IMG/VR virus record: IMGVR_UViG_3300048592_000751
Span: 1 to 20,139 of that record
From: a virus
Length of the DNA: 20,139 nucleotides
Direction: 5' to 3' (one strand)
The notes beneath the pieces were generated by a model. That model saw only the letters and a list, made by a program, of their open reading frames with translations, made no database searches and had not been told where the DNA came from. The stretch's first letter is position 1. Each line of letters opens with the position of its first letter. Positions 4,996 to 10,116 of the stretch are shown here, one piece after another. The position numbers were made by a program, and so were the translations under genes.

Positions 4996-5196
4996 TTATA
5001 TTAAAGAGGGTTCGTTTCCTCCTACGCCCGAGCCGTAGTAACGGCAGTCCGTAGGTGTTTTATGGAAAGGCATTTTACAGCGAAAACACACCCGCCCTTG
5101 CGCCTCTTCCTTGCACTTGTTTGAGCAGTATTGAGCATATACTCCGCTTGTGGGAGACTTCCCGCACCATATACAAGCAATGTATTGATTTTCCAT
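4996..5196 (-). CDS. 66-residue double zinc-finger protein
   Basis: The protein starts MENQYIACIWCGKSP and has two cysteine clusters: C8/C11 with C24/C28 (the second as YCSNKC), and C37/C40 with H45 and C51. The first cluster resembles the CxxC...CSxxC knuckle of treble-clef zinc fingers. Such phage microproteins often bind host proteins or nucleic acid, but the partner here is unknown. A TATAAT at 5213-5208 lies 11 bases before the ATG, so a near-leaderless transcript is possible. A second TATAAT abuts the ATG directly and overlaps the upstream stop. Confidence 0.65.
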   Translation of the reverse strand: MENQYIACIWCGKSPTSGVYAQYCSNKCKEEAQGRVCFRCKMPFHKTPTDCRYYGSGVGGNEPSLI

Positions 5197-5197
5197 A

Positions 5198-5380
5198 TTA
5201 TACTTTGATTATATTTATAATTGCTTTTGCTTTTTGTTTGAGCGTAAGTTTTTGACTCCCTTGCGCCTTTCGTGTGGGGCGCGCGGTGTAAGCCCATTTG
5301 CACGTCTTTCGGTGGTATACACCACACGAAACACCGCAAAGCTCGCACGGGGTTTTTCTTGTATTCTTTTTCATTTTCAT
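5198..5380 (-). CDS. 60-residue basic zinc-finger-like protein
   Basis: From the ATG at 5380 the protein reads MKMKKNTRKTPCELCGVSCG, with C12, C15, C19, H23 and C27 forming a compact metal site, and then a long basic tail (TARPTRKAQGSQKLTLKQKAK is split by one turn). A second ATG two codons on (5374) is equally possible. The longer frame from 5458 would overlap the 188-residue gene by 77 bases and is not preferred. The stop TAA is embedded in a TATAAT hexamer just before the next gene. Probably nucleic-acid binding by charge and metal site. Confidence 0.6.
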   Translation of the reverse strand: MKMKKNTRKTPCELCGVSCGVYHRKTCKWAYTARPTRKAQGSQKLTLKQKAKAIINIIKV

Positions 5381-5381
5381 T

Positions 5382-5948
5382 TTAGTGTTTAATATACTCG
5401 CGTAAGTCCTCATCCGCGTACTCTTTCGGCAAGTGTTCGCGTATATCTTCAATATCATAAAAGCCCCAGCACGAGTCCTCTACTTCGCCACGTTCATTAT
5501 GAAGCGTGAAGCCGTAGACCTCGCCGTTGCACCATTGCGTATATGTTTCAAGTTCGCGGTCTATAATCGCCTCGCACTCTTTTTTTGTACTCTCATCCGT
5601 TACGATATAAAACCCGCAATTCGAGCAGTCAAAGCCCTGTGCCGTGCCACGCTTATAAACTACATTGCCGTGCTCATAGCGATACACGGGATATATGTAT
5701 TTAATTTTAATCCCTTGCGCGCGTGCTTCTTCTTTCATTAGTTCCATATGGTGCGCTGTATCGCGTGCGCTTTCTTCGGTGTTTGTCATTATATGATAGA
5801 GAGGAAAAACAGTGCCGTCGGGCGACTTGTAGCCCCTTTCTTTCGTGAAGAAAAAGCCCAAATTATCCCATTGGCGGGGGCTTTCCGCGTCTGTATCGTG
5901 TTCAATAACGAGACAAGGTTCTTCTATTGTTTTGGTGTATGTTTTCAT
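5382..5948 (-). CDS. Conserved phage protein of unknown function
   Basis: This 188-residue protein starts MKTYTKTIEEPCLVIEHDTD. The segments DAESPRQWDNLGFFF (near 20-34), LYHIM, FDCSNCGFYIV (near 105-115), ETYTQWCNGEVYGF (near 135-148) and DSCWGFYD (near 158-165) match the layout I recall for a widespread family of phage and plasmid proteins of unknown function with DAESPR-W-NLG near the start and Y-x-x-GxVYG plus DSCWGFYG near the end. It is soluble and acidic, with no known catalytic motif. Its ATG is preceded by GATAATAAATAATT, which also forms the end of the upstream gene. Confidence 0.7.
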   Translation of the reverse strand: MKTYTKTIEEPCLVIEHDTDAESPRQWDNLGFFFTKERGYKSPDGTVFPLYHIMTNTEESARDTAHHMELMKEEARAQGIKIKYIYPVYRYEHGNVVYKRGTAQGFDCSNCGFYIVTDESTKKECEAIIDRELETYTQWCNGEVYGFTLHNERGEVEDSCWGFYDIEDIREHLPKEYADEDLREYIKH

Positions 5949-5950
5949 AA

Positions 5951-6121
5951 TTATTTATTATCGCTAGCACTTGTAAATGTCTTCATCCATTCCGCGAGAA
6001 TTGCGCGCGCCTCTTGTTTTTCAAGACCAAATTCAAAAATAAGATATTGTCCCGCGCCAAACATATTTATCGTTCCGCTTTCGCGTAAACTATCAAGATA
6101 GTCTTTATGCTCTTTTTTCAT
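5951..6121 (-). CDS. 56-residue conserved phage small protein
   Basis: The frame starts MKKEHKDYLDSLRESGTINM and continues FGAGQYLIFEFGLEKQEAR to a WMKTF near the C-terminus. The pattern L-x-x-LRxSGxxNMFGAxxYL...FGLxxxEARxxLxEWM is one I recognise from a common family of small phage and proteobacterial proteins of unknown function. It is below usual ORF length cut-offs but is strongly supported by that pattern and by its fit between neighbours. It ends ASDNK, like the gene before it, because both ends overlap the same GCGATAATAAATAA sequence. Confidence 0.75.
   Translation of the reverse strand: MKKEHKDYLDSLRESGTINMFGAGQYLIFEFGLEKQEARAILAEWMKTFTSASDNK
5957..5962 (-). promoter_or_regulatory. 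GATAAT hexamer overlapping a stop, 8 bases before the next ATG
   Basis: On the - strand GATAAT (5962-5957) differs from TATAAT at one base and lies eight bases before the ATG at 5948. The same AGCGATAATAAATAA sequence recurs before the ATG at 6121. No convincing -35 is visible, so it may be a weak internal promoter or a translation-coupling sequence. Confidence 0.3.
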
Positions 6122-6123
6122 AG

Positions 6124-6270
6124 TTATTTATTATCGCTTGCTAGTAATGCGATTATTTTTGCGATAACTTGTGCGCGGGTTTTTGCGCTTGCGTAATAGC
6201 CTCCCGCGTTTGGTTTGGTTATGTTGCGTTCGGTTGCTACATATATTCCCGCTATGGTTCGTATATCCAT
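6124..6270 (-). CDS. 48-residue hypothetical protein
   Basis: The protein starts MDIRTIAGIYVATERNITKP, passes NAGGYYASAKTRAQ and ends in an amphipathic helix VIAKIIALLASDNK. It follows the preceding membrane gene by four bases. No family recognised. Its last codons coincide with the GATAAT sequence that recurs at the end of the next gene, so the C-terminal SDNK is probably dictated by a nucleotide signal. Confidence 0.5.
   Translation of the reverse strand: MDIRTIAGIYVATERNITKPNAGGYYASAKTRAQVIAKIIALLASDNK
6130..6135 (-). promoter_or_regulatory. Second GATAAT hexamer, 8 bases before the ATG at 6121
   Basis: GATAAT (6135-6130, - strand) is followed by AAATAACT and the ATG. It shares a 14-base sequence with the site at 5957. 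No good -35 is seen. Confidence 0.3.
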
Positions 6271-6274
6271 ATTT

Positions 6275-6412
6275 TTATAATTCACCTGTTAGTAATAAAA
6301 GCGCGATAGTTGCAAGGCGTAATGTGTAGCAAAAGACTACAAAGCCCGCGAGAAAAAGTGCTACTTTTTGCGCCTTGCGTTGATAGTAGAGTTTCGTTTT
6401 TGGTTGATACAT
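6275..6412 (-). CDS. 45-residue membrane microprotein
   Basis: The frame starts MYQPKTKLYYQRKAQ (basic) followed by a hydrophobic stretch from about residue 17 to 43 (VALFLAGFVVFCYTL, then LATIALLLLTG). One long or two short membrane helices are predicted, with the N-terminus inside. It is followed after four bases by the 48-residue gene. Function unknown; size and topology would suit a small holin-like or membrane-regulator protein. Confidence 0.5.
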   Translation of the reverse strand: MYQPKTKLYYQRKAQKVALFLAGFVVFCYTLRLATIALLLLTGEL

Positions 6413-6416
6413 ATTT

Positions 6417-6494
6417 TTACTGGTTAGCTAGTAATTTTTTTAATAATCTTTTTTGACGTTTCGTGTTCGGTGTTGTATAAATGTACCCCGCCAT
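6417..6494 (-). CDS. 25-residue basic peptide, first gene of the leftward arm
   Basis: A short frame starts MAGYIYTTPNTKRQKRLL and ends LLANQ. It would be the promoter-proximal gene of the leftward block and leaves four bases before the membrane microprotein. The KRQKRLLKKLL segment would form a basic amphipathic helix. Support is only its spacing and the presence of an ATG, so it may be a leader peptide or chance. Confidence 0.3.
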   Translation of the reverse strand: MAGYIYTTPNTKRQKRLLKKLLANQ

Positions 6495-6601
6495 TTGAAA
6501 ATCGTATATCAAGAGAATATCATATATGGATAGGTTTTGCAAATTACTGGGATATAAACTCTTTAATAAGATTATTATATAGTTGATATACGTTTTTTAA
6601 A

Positions 6602-6641
6602 AGTGGATAACTTTTTAAAACACAAGTTTTTAAAATGTCAA
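6602..6641 (-). promoter_or_regulatory. Candidate leftward promoter with DnaA-box-like site
   Basis: On the - strand a perfect TTGACA (6641-6636) is followed at 17 bases by a weak -10 (TTAAAA, 6618-6613), and then by TTATCCACT (6610-6602), eight of nine bases of the DnaA box. It is the best leftward promoter candidate ahead of the 6494 gene, but it would give a leader of over 100 bases. Confidence 0.35.
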
Positions 6642-6649
6642 CTGGTGAT

Positions 6650-7094
6650 GGCCCTGTTGAGCCGTTTTTTGGGACAAAGGCGGGGGCGGGAGCGCGGGCG
6701 CGGTGTTGGTGTGAAAAAAACAAATCTTTTTCCCATATTATAAATTAATGCTTATTTACAAAATCCATTTTATGTGTTCAAATTATTCAATTTATAAGAA
6801 ATTAAAAATAAAAAAAAATATATATATTCTTTTTTTTGACTTAATACACTTGGCGCGCTACGCTAGTTTTTCTTGTGTGTTGTAGTTTTTTGGAAATGGC
6901 TCTGTTGAGCCGTTTCGTTGGTTGACAAATGGCGCGCGCGTGTTGAAATACGCCACAAGTCCGCGCCCTTGTCTATAGCTTCTAAAATATGGCTCTATTG
7001 AGCCGTATAAAAACGGTGTACAAACGTACAAAAACGAAATATGGCTCTATTGAGCCGTATAATCACTATGCCTATTCTGTGGCTCTATTGAGCC
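6650..7094. repeat. Five copies of a GGCTCTATTGAGCC palindrome
   Basis: Copies start at 6650 (GGCCCTGTTGAGCC), 6898 (GGCTCTGTTGAGCC), 6991, 7043 and 7081 (each GGCTCTATTGAGCC). Each is a five-base stem (imperfect in the first) with a four-base loop. Copies three and four are identical over 26 bases and extend to nine-base stems (6987-7008 and 7039-7060, one G-U). Spacing tightens to 52 and 38 bases towards the rightward promoters. Copies one and five are followed by T-runs. Array position between divergent operons suggests operators or replication iterons; repeated terminators are an alternative. Confidence 0.85.
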
Positions 7095-7123
7095 TTATTT
7101 TTTGCGTCGCACAACAAACATTT

Positions 7124-7152
7124 TTAACAGGTAGCATTTGCGACAATATAAG
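7124..7152 (+). promoter_or_regulatory. Promoter for the 7159-7286 RNA
   Basis: TTAACA (7124-7129, five of six) and TATAAG (7147-7152, five of six) are separated by exactly 17 bases. The predicted start is about 7159, just after the last palindrome copy at 7081-7094. Confidence 0.65.
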
Positions 7153-7158
7153 CATTTA

Positions 7159-7286
7159 TAGTAGACGCGGGCATACCCCCCGACGGCGACCCCCGTGCTT
7201 GGTGGAAATACCGTTTAGGTACTTGCTCACGTGTAAGGACGCTTTTCCGAAGGGGGTGGTAGGAAAAGAGGGGGTACCCCTTTTTT
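7159..7286 (+). ncRNA. Candidate non-coding RNA or attenuator leader
   Basis: The roughly 128-nt transcript lies between a good promoter and a strong intrinsic terminator. It has two C-tracts (TACCCCC 7174-7180, ACCCCC 7189-7194) and two G-tracts (GGGGGT 7252-7257, GGGGGTA 7270-7276). TACCCCC can pair over seven bases with GGGGGTA, which would break the terminator stem, or the C-tracts can pair with 7252-7257. CGCGGG (7166-7171) can also pair with CCCGTG (7192-7197). Such mutually exclusive pairings are the hallmark of attenuators and riboswitches, and read-through would enter the gene at 7361 and the packaging operon. A stable trans-acting RNA is the alternative. The class is not one I recognise. 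Confidence 0.5.
7264..7286 (+). terminator. Intrinsic terminator before the late operon
   Basis: AAAAGAGGGG (7264-7273) pairs with CCCCTTTTTT (7277-7286) over ten positions with one G-U and a GTA loop; the right arm ends in six T residues. It ends the 7159 transcript. Confidence 0.8.
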
Positions 7287-7325
7287 AATAGGAATCTGAA
7301 AAAATTCCCGGTAAAAAATTGGCAC

Positions 7326-7354
7326 TTGACACAAAAGATGCCTTTTGCTACATT
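7326..7354 (+). promoter_or_regulatory. Leaderless promoter for the 7361 gene
   Basis: A perfect TTGACA (7326-7331) is followed at 17 bases by TACATT (7349-7354). The expected transcript start, seven bases on, is the A of the ATG at 7361, so this promoter also decides the start codon over a TTG at 7319. Confidence 0.65.
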
Positions 7355-7360
7355 TTATAT

Positions 7361-8002
7361 ATGTATAGTGTAAAGAAAAAAGAAGAGTTGTTAAAAAATA
7401 TACAGGACGGCTTTGAGAGGTTCTTTAAGGAGAACGGGCACTACCCCTCTACCCCGGAGATGAACCGCGCTGGGTATTTTCCATCGATAAAACAAATCGA
7501 ACGCGTCCTTGGCGGCATCAAAAAAACAAGAGAGCTTCTCGGTATGGAAATAATTGACCACACAAAAGGCGCCACTCGTGGAGAAAAATGTATTGCTATA
7601 AATAAAAGAGGGCAAGTAAAAAACCTTGAGGTTTATAGGATTCTTTGTAAAAAATTCGGAGAAGCCTTTGTCCATAAAGAACATACTCCCCTTGATGATT
7701 GTCGTGTCCGCGTAGATTTTTATGTCTACTCCCCTGCAGGTAATTTTTTCGTTGACGTGTTTTACCCTACTGACATGCAGAGTATGGGGGGGTGTTTAAA
7801 TAATAAAACCAAAAAATACATCGGCGGCGCCATGAACCAGTTCCCCGTTATTTTCCTAATGACAAACAAAGACATAGAAAAAGAGAGGATAGCTTCTTTT
7901 TTGGCTGCTCGTAAAAATAAGTTTGGGAAAAACCAATCTTTTATGGATTTGGACCAGTTTAATGACTATATCAACAAGAAAACTGTGTTCACTAAAATCT
8001 AA
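7361..8002 (+). CDS. Putative nuclease with HNH-associated repeat (DNA-binding) domain
   Basis: The 213-residue protein begins MYSVKKKEELLKNIQDG. Residues about 15-61 (FFKENGHYPSTPEM, FPSIKQIERVLGGIKKTRELLG) match the homing-endonuclease-associated repeat pattern, a helix-turn-helix-like DNA-binding module of the form G-x-x-P-T/S...S...I...FG-x-x...A/L-G. The C-terminal half has a strand pair RVRVDFYVYS / FFVDVFYPT with D119 and D132 separated like the acidic residues of a PD-(D/E)xK core, followed by conserved-looking K and Y residues. This would be a site-specific endonuclease beside the terminase, similar in place to phage homing nucleases. The repeat is fairly clear; the nuclease fold is inference. 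It is transcribed from its own leaderless promoter. Confidence 0.55.
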   Translation: MYSVKKKEELLKNIQDGFERFFKENGHYPSTPEMNRAGYFPSIKQIERVLGGIKKTRELLGMEIIDHTKGATRGEKCIAINKRGQVKNLEVYRILCKKFGEAFVHKEHTPLDDCRVRVDFYVYSPAGNFFVDVFYPTDMQSMGGCLNNKTKKYIGGAMNQFPVIFLMTNKDIEKERIASFLAARKNKFGKNQSFMDLDQFNDYINKKTVFTKI

Positions 8003-8016
8003 ACTCGTGGTATAAT
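7988..8016 (+). promoter_or_regulatory. Extended -10 late promoter ahead of the terminase genes
   Basis: TTCACT (7988-7993, four of six) and TATAAT (8011-8016) are 17 bases apart with an extended TGG before the -10. The ATG at 8024 begins eight bases after the hexamer, so the mRNA should be leaderless. Confidence 0.75.
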
Positions 8017-8023
8017 TTTATGA

Positions 8024-8545
8024 ATGGAAGAAGACTTCGCCTCTGACGAGAAAATCGAACAGGAGATTCTTGAGCAAAAAATCGCTGAGGAATTTGACCA
8101 AGATTTCGTACGCATCTTGCGTATTATTTGTCGTCACATTTCTAAAACCGGCTTATCCCTCCAAGAAGCCTGCATCCTCGCTCGTATTGATTTCAATACC
8201 TTCGTAAAGAAGATGGAACTCTACCCCGTCATAAAAGACCTCATCGTCCTTAAAGAACTTCAGTTTAAAGCAGACCTCCTCTCCACCCTCGCGGACCGTG
8301 CCCGTGGCGGGAACGATAAAATCGCGCAATGGTTCCTTGAGGCGAAATACGCAGATGAATTTAATAAGAAAAAAGGTTCTGGGGGAGGCGGTGGAGAAGG
8401 TGATGACCTCCTCATGATGGGTATTGAATTTATCCAAAAAAATGGCGATAAAAACGCCCTTGTCTCAGAAAAGAGTGGGCGCGCGCTCATTGTGGGAAAA
8501 ACAACAGAAAGTATCACTAAACAGTTCAATAAATTCCTCCAATGA
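8024..8545 (+). CDS. terS: Terminase small subunit
   Basis: The 173-residue protein has an acidic helical N-terminus (MEEDFASDEKIEQEIL), a helix-turn-helix-like segment around residues 40-75 (GLSLQEACILARIDFNTFVKK), a central oligomerisation-like helix (FKADLLSTLADRARGGNDK) and AQWFLEAKYADEFNKK, followed by a GSGGGGG linker. This HTH plus W-x-L-x-x-x-Y-x-x-x-F pattern is typical of small terminase subunits that recognise packaging DNA and recruit the large subunit. Its position four bases inside the start of the large terminase (ATGA overlap) confirms the call. The glycine run may be a flexible connection to a C-terminal large-subunit-binding tail. Confidence 0.85.
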   Translation: MEEDFASDEKIEQEILEQKIAEEFDQDFVRILRIICRHISKTGLSLQEACILARIDFNTFVKKMELYPVIKDLIVLKELQFKADLLSTLADRARGGNDKIAQWFLEAKYADEFNKKKGSGGGGGEGDDLLMMGIEFIQKNGDKNALVSEKSGRALIVGKTTESITKQFNKFLQ

Positions 8546-10059
8546 TTACCGAGCCGTTAACAATTACGCTCGATGAAATCAAAGAGCATTTGGGTGACCG
8601 TAAATGGCGGCTTAATAATCTCTACTACGTCAAAGACGAGAAAGGGCAGAAGGTTCTTTTTAGGATGAACGAGGTGCAGGAGTTCCTGCATGATAATTTA
8701 TGGTTCTTCACTATCGTTCCGAAGGCGCGCCAGCTTGGAATTACGACGTTTTTTTCAATACTCTACCTCGACCAGATTCTTTTTTCGGAAAACAAGACCG
8801 CCGTCGTCATTGCTCACCGTGCGGAAGACATGAAAAAAATCTTTAGGCATAAAATTAAGTTCGCATGGGACAATTTACATCCGTGGCTTAAGCAAAAAAT
8901 CGGTGAACCAAACACCGACAGCGCCTATGAACTCGCATTTCCTAACGGGTGCTCCATTTCCGTGTCTATGACGACCCGTTCCGGCACGGTGCAGTACCTC
9001 CACATCTCAGAATTTGGGTATATTTGTCAGAAATTTCCGGATAAAGCGGAAGAAATCGTGACGGGAGCGATGAACTCGGTACATGACGGGGGTATGGTAT
9101 CCATCGAGTCCACCGCCGCCGGAAGAGAAGGGTATTTTTACGATTTCTGTATGGAAGCGGAGAAAAATCGCAAGGAAAATCGCGAATTAACGACGATGGA
9201 TTTTAAAATATTCTTCTTTCCGTGGTGGATTGATAAACGCTACACGCTTGAGGGGGTGACATTTCCTATTCCCACGGAATTTCAGAATTATTTCCAAACA
9301 TTGAAGTCCAAGCACGGTATAGAACTCTCAGATGGGCAAAAACAATGGTACGTGAAAAAGAAACAGTTCAACAAGGACAAGATGTCCGCGGAGTTTCCCT
9401 CGACGTTGGATGAGGCATTTTCAGTCTCTGTAGAAGGTTCGTACTACGCGAAGGAAATGAGTAAGGTGTATCTCTCGCGGAGAATTTCACATCAGCCGCT
9501 CAACCCCTCCCTCCCCGTTGATACGTGGTGGGACCTTGGAATGAACGACGACAACGTGATTATATTCGTACAGCTCGATGGTCCGTGGATTCGCATTATT
9601 GACGAATATCACAATCACGGAGAAGGACTTGCGCATTATATAAAGGTTCTTGAGGAGAAAGGGTATCGCTACGGAAGGCATATACTCCCACACGATGTTG
9701 AGGTGCGCGACTTATCCCTCGGGAAGACGCGTAAATTGATTCTCTACGAGCTTGGTCTAACAAATGTGACCGTGGCTCCAAAGTTACTGATTAATGACGG
9801 TATAGAACGGGTGCGCGGTGTGTTCCATAGGTTTCAATTTGACGAGGAAAAGGCGATGAAAGTGTATGATGCCTTGGCAAACTACCGTAAAGAGTGGGAT
9901 GCAAAGCTCGGTGTGTTTAAGGATAAGCCACGCCATGACCAGAACAGTCACATCGCTGATGCCATCCGTACCGGAGCGGTAACATACCGCCAACCGGAAG
10001 AGTTGGACGACCAAGGTGAGCCAATGATGAAGGAAAGAGAGTCTTCATTTTTTGGGTAA
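8542..10059 (+). CDS. terL: Terminase large subunit (packaging ATPase and nuclease)
   Basis: The 505-residue protein has the two terminase domains. The ATPase shows a variant Walker A at KARQLGITT (61-69), a Walker B-like YLHISEFG with E157 as the likely catalytic glutamate, and a coupling motif STAAG (190-194). The RNase H-like nuclease shows WWDLG with D331, DEY (354-356), HDVEVRD (384-390) and a late HIADAIR with D473. It powers DNA entry through the portal and cuts the concatemer. Length is typical. Classic GxGKT is replaced by QLGITT, as in a number of phage terminases. It is co-transcribed with the small subunit from the promoter at 7988. Confidence 0.95.
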   Translation: MITEPLTITLDEIKEHLGDRKWRLNNLYYVKDEKGQKVLFRMNEVQEFLHDNLWFFTIVPKARQLGITTFFSILYLDQILFSENKTAVVIAHRAEDMKKIFRHKIKFAWDNLHPWLKQKIGEPNTDSAYELAFPNGCSISVSMTTRSGTVQYLHISEFGYICQKFPDKAEEIVTGAMNSVHDGGMVSIESTAAGREGYFYDFCMEAEKNRKENRELTTMDFKIFFFPWWIDKRYTLEGVTFPIPTEFQNYFQTLKSKHGIELSDGQKQWYVKKKQFNKDKMSAEFPSTLDEAFSVSVEGSYYAKEMSKVYLSRRISHQPLNPSLPVDTWWDLGMNDDNVIIFVQLDGPWIRIIDEYHNHGEGLAHYIKVLEEKGYRYGRHILPHDVEVRDLSLGKTRKLILYELGLTNVTVAPKLLINDGIERVRGVFHRFQFDEEKAMKVYDALANYRKEWDAKLGVFKDKPRHDQNSHIADAIRTGAVTYRQPEELDDQGEPMMKERESSFFG

Positions 10060-10074
10060 TCCCCAGTTAAGAAA

Positions 10075-10103
10075 TTCCAAGATAATTAAAAACGTGGTAT
10101 AAT
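10075..10103 (+). promoter_or_regulatory. Extended -10 promoter ahead of the portal gene
   Basis: TGGTATAAT (TATAAT at 10098-10103) is the same extended -10 as before the terminase genes. The -35 at 17 bases is poor (TTCCAA, 10075-10080). The start near 10110 leaves a leader of only six or seven bases before the ATG at 10117, without a Shine-Dalgarno motif. Confidence 0.75.
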
Positions 10104-10116
10104 TTATATAAATCTC

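Larger units (their letters stand above)
6495..7123. other. Non-coding central control region with AT-rich tract
   Basis: No convincing gene lies here. From about 6715 to 6850 the sequence is almost pure A/T, with long A and T runs and a TATATATAT stretch, a good candidate for an easily melted DNA segment. It is flanked by GC-rich patches with GCGCGC runs (6680-6705, 6852-6864, 6930-6942). A TTGACT (6836-6841) and a TTGACA (6922-6927) on the + strand lack good -10 partners. With the palindromes and the DnaA-box-like site at 6602-6610, the layout resembles an origin of replication, though no replication gene is in the window. Confidence 0.5.

Noticed and set aside
5197-5202. TATAAT touching the ATG at 5196 as its promoter
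   Set aside because: Transcription would start inside the coding region; the hexamer at 5208-5213 is better placed.
6650-7094. CRISPR array
   Set aside because: The repeats are only 14 bases, palindromic, irregularly spaced (38 to 248 bases) and without equal-length spacers.
6989-7288. A 99-codon + strand frame starting inside the third palindrome copy
   Set aside because: It runs through two further palindromes, the 7124 promoter, the RNA and the terminator; its composition is erratic and it has no ribosome binding site.
7319-7360. Longer start for the 7361 gene
   Set aside because: It would begin at a TTG ahead of the -35 element; the promoter at 7326-7354 places the transcript start at the 7361 ATG.
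8153-8529. Two - strand frames opposite the small terminase gene
   Set aside because: They are antisense shadows of a strongly supported gene and have low-complexity proline/serine content from the glycine codons.
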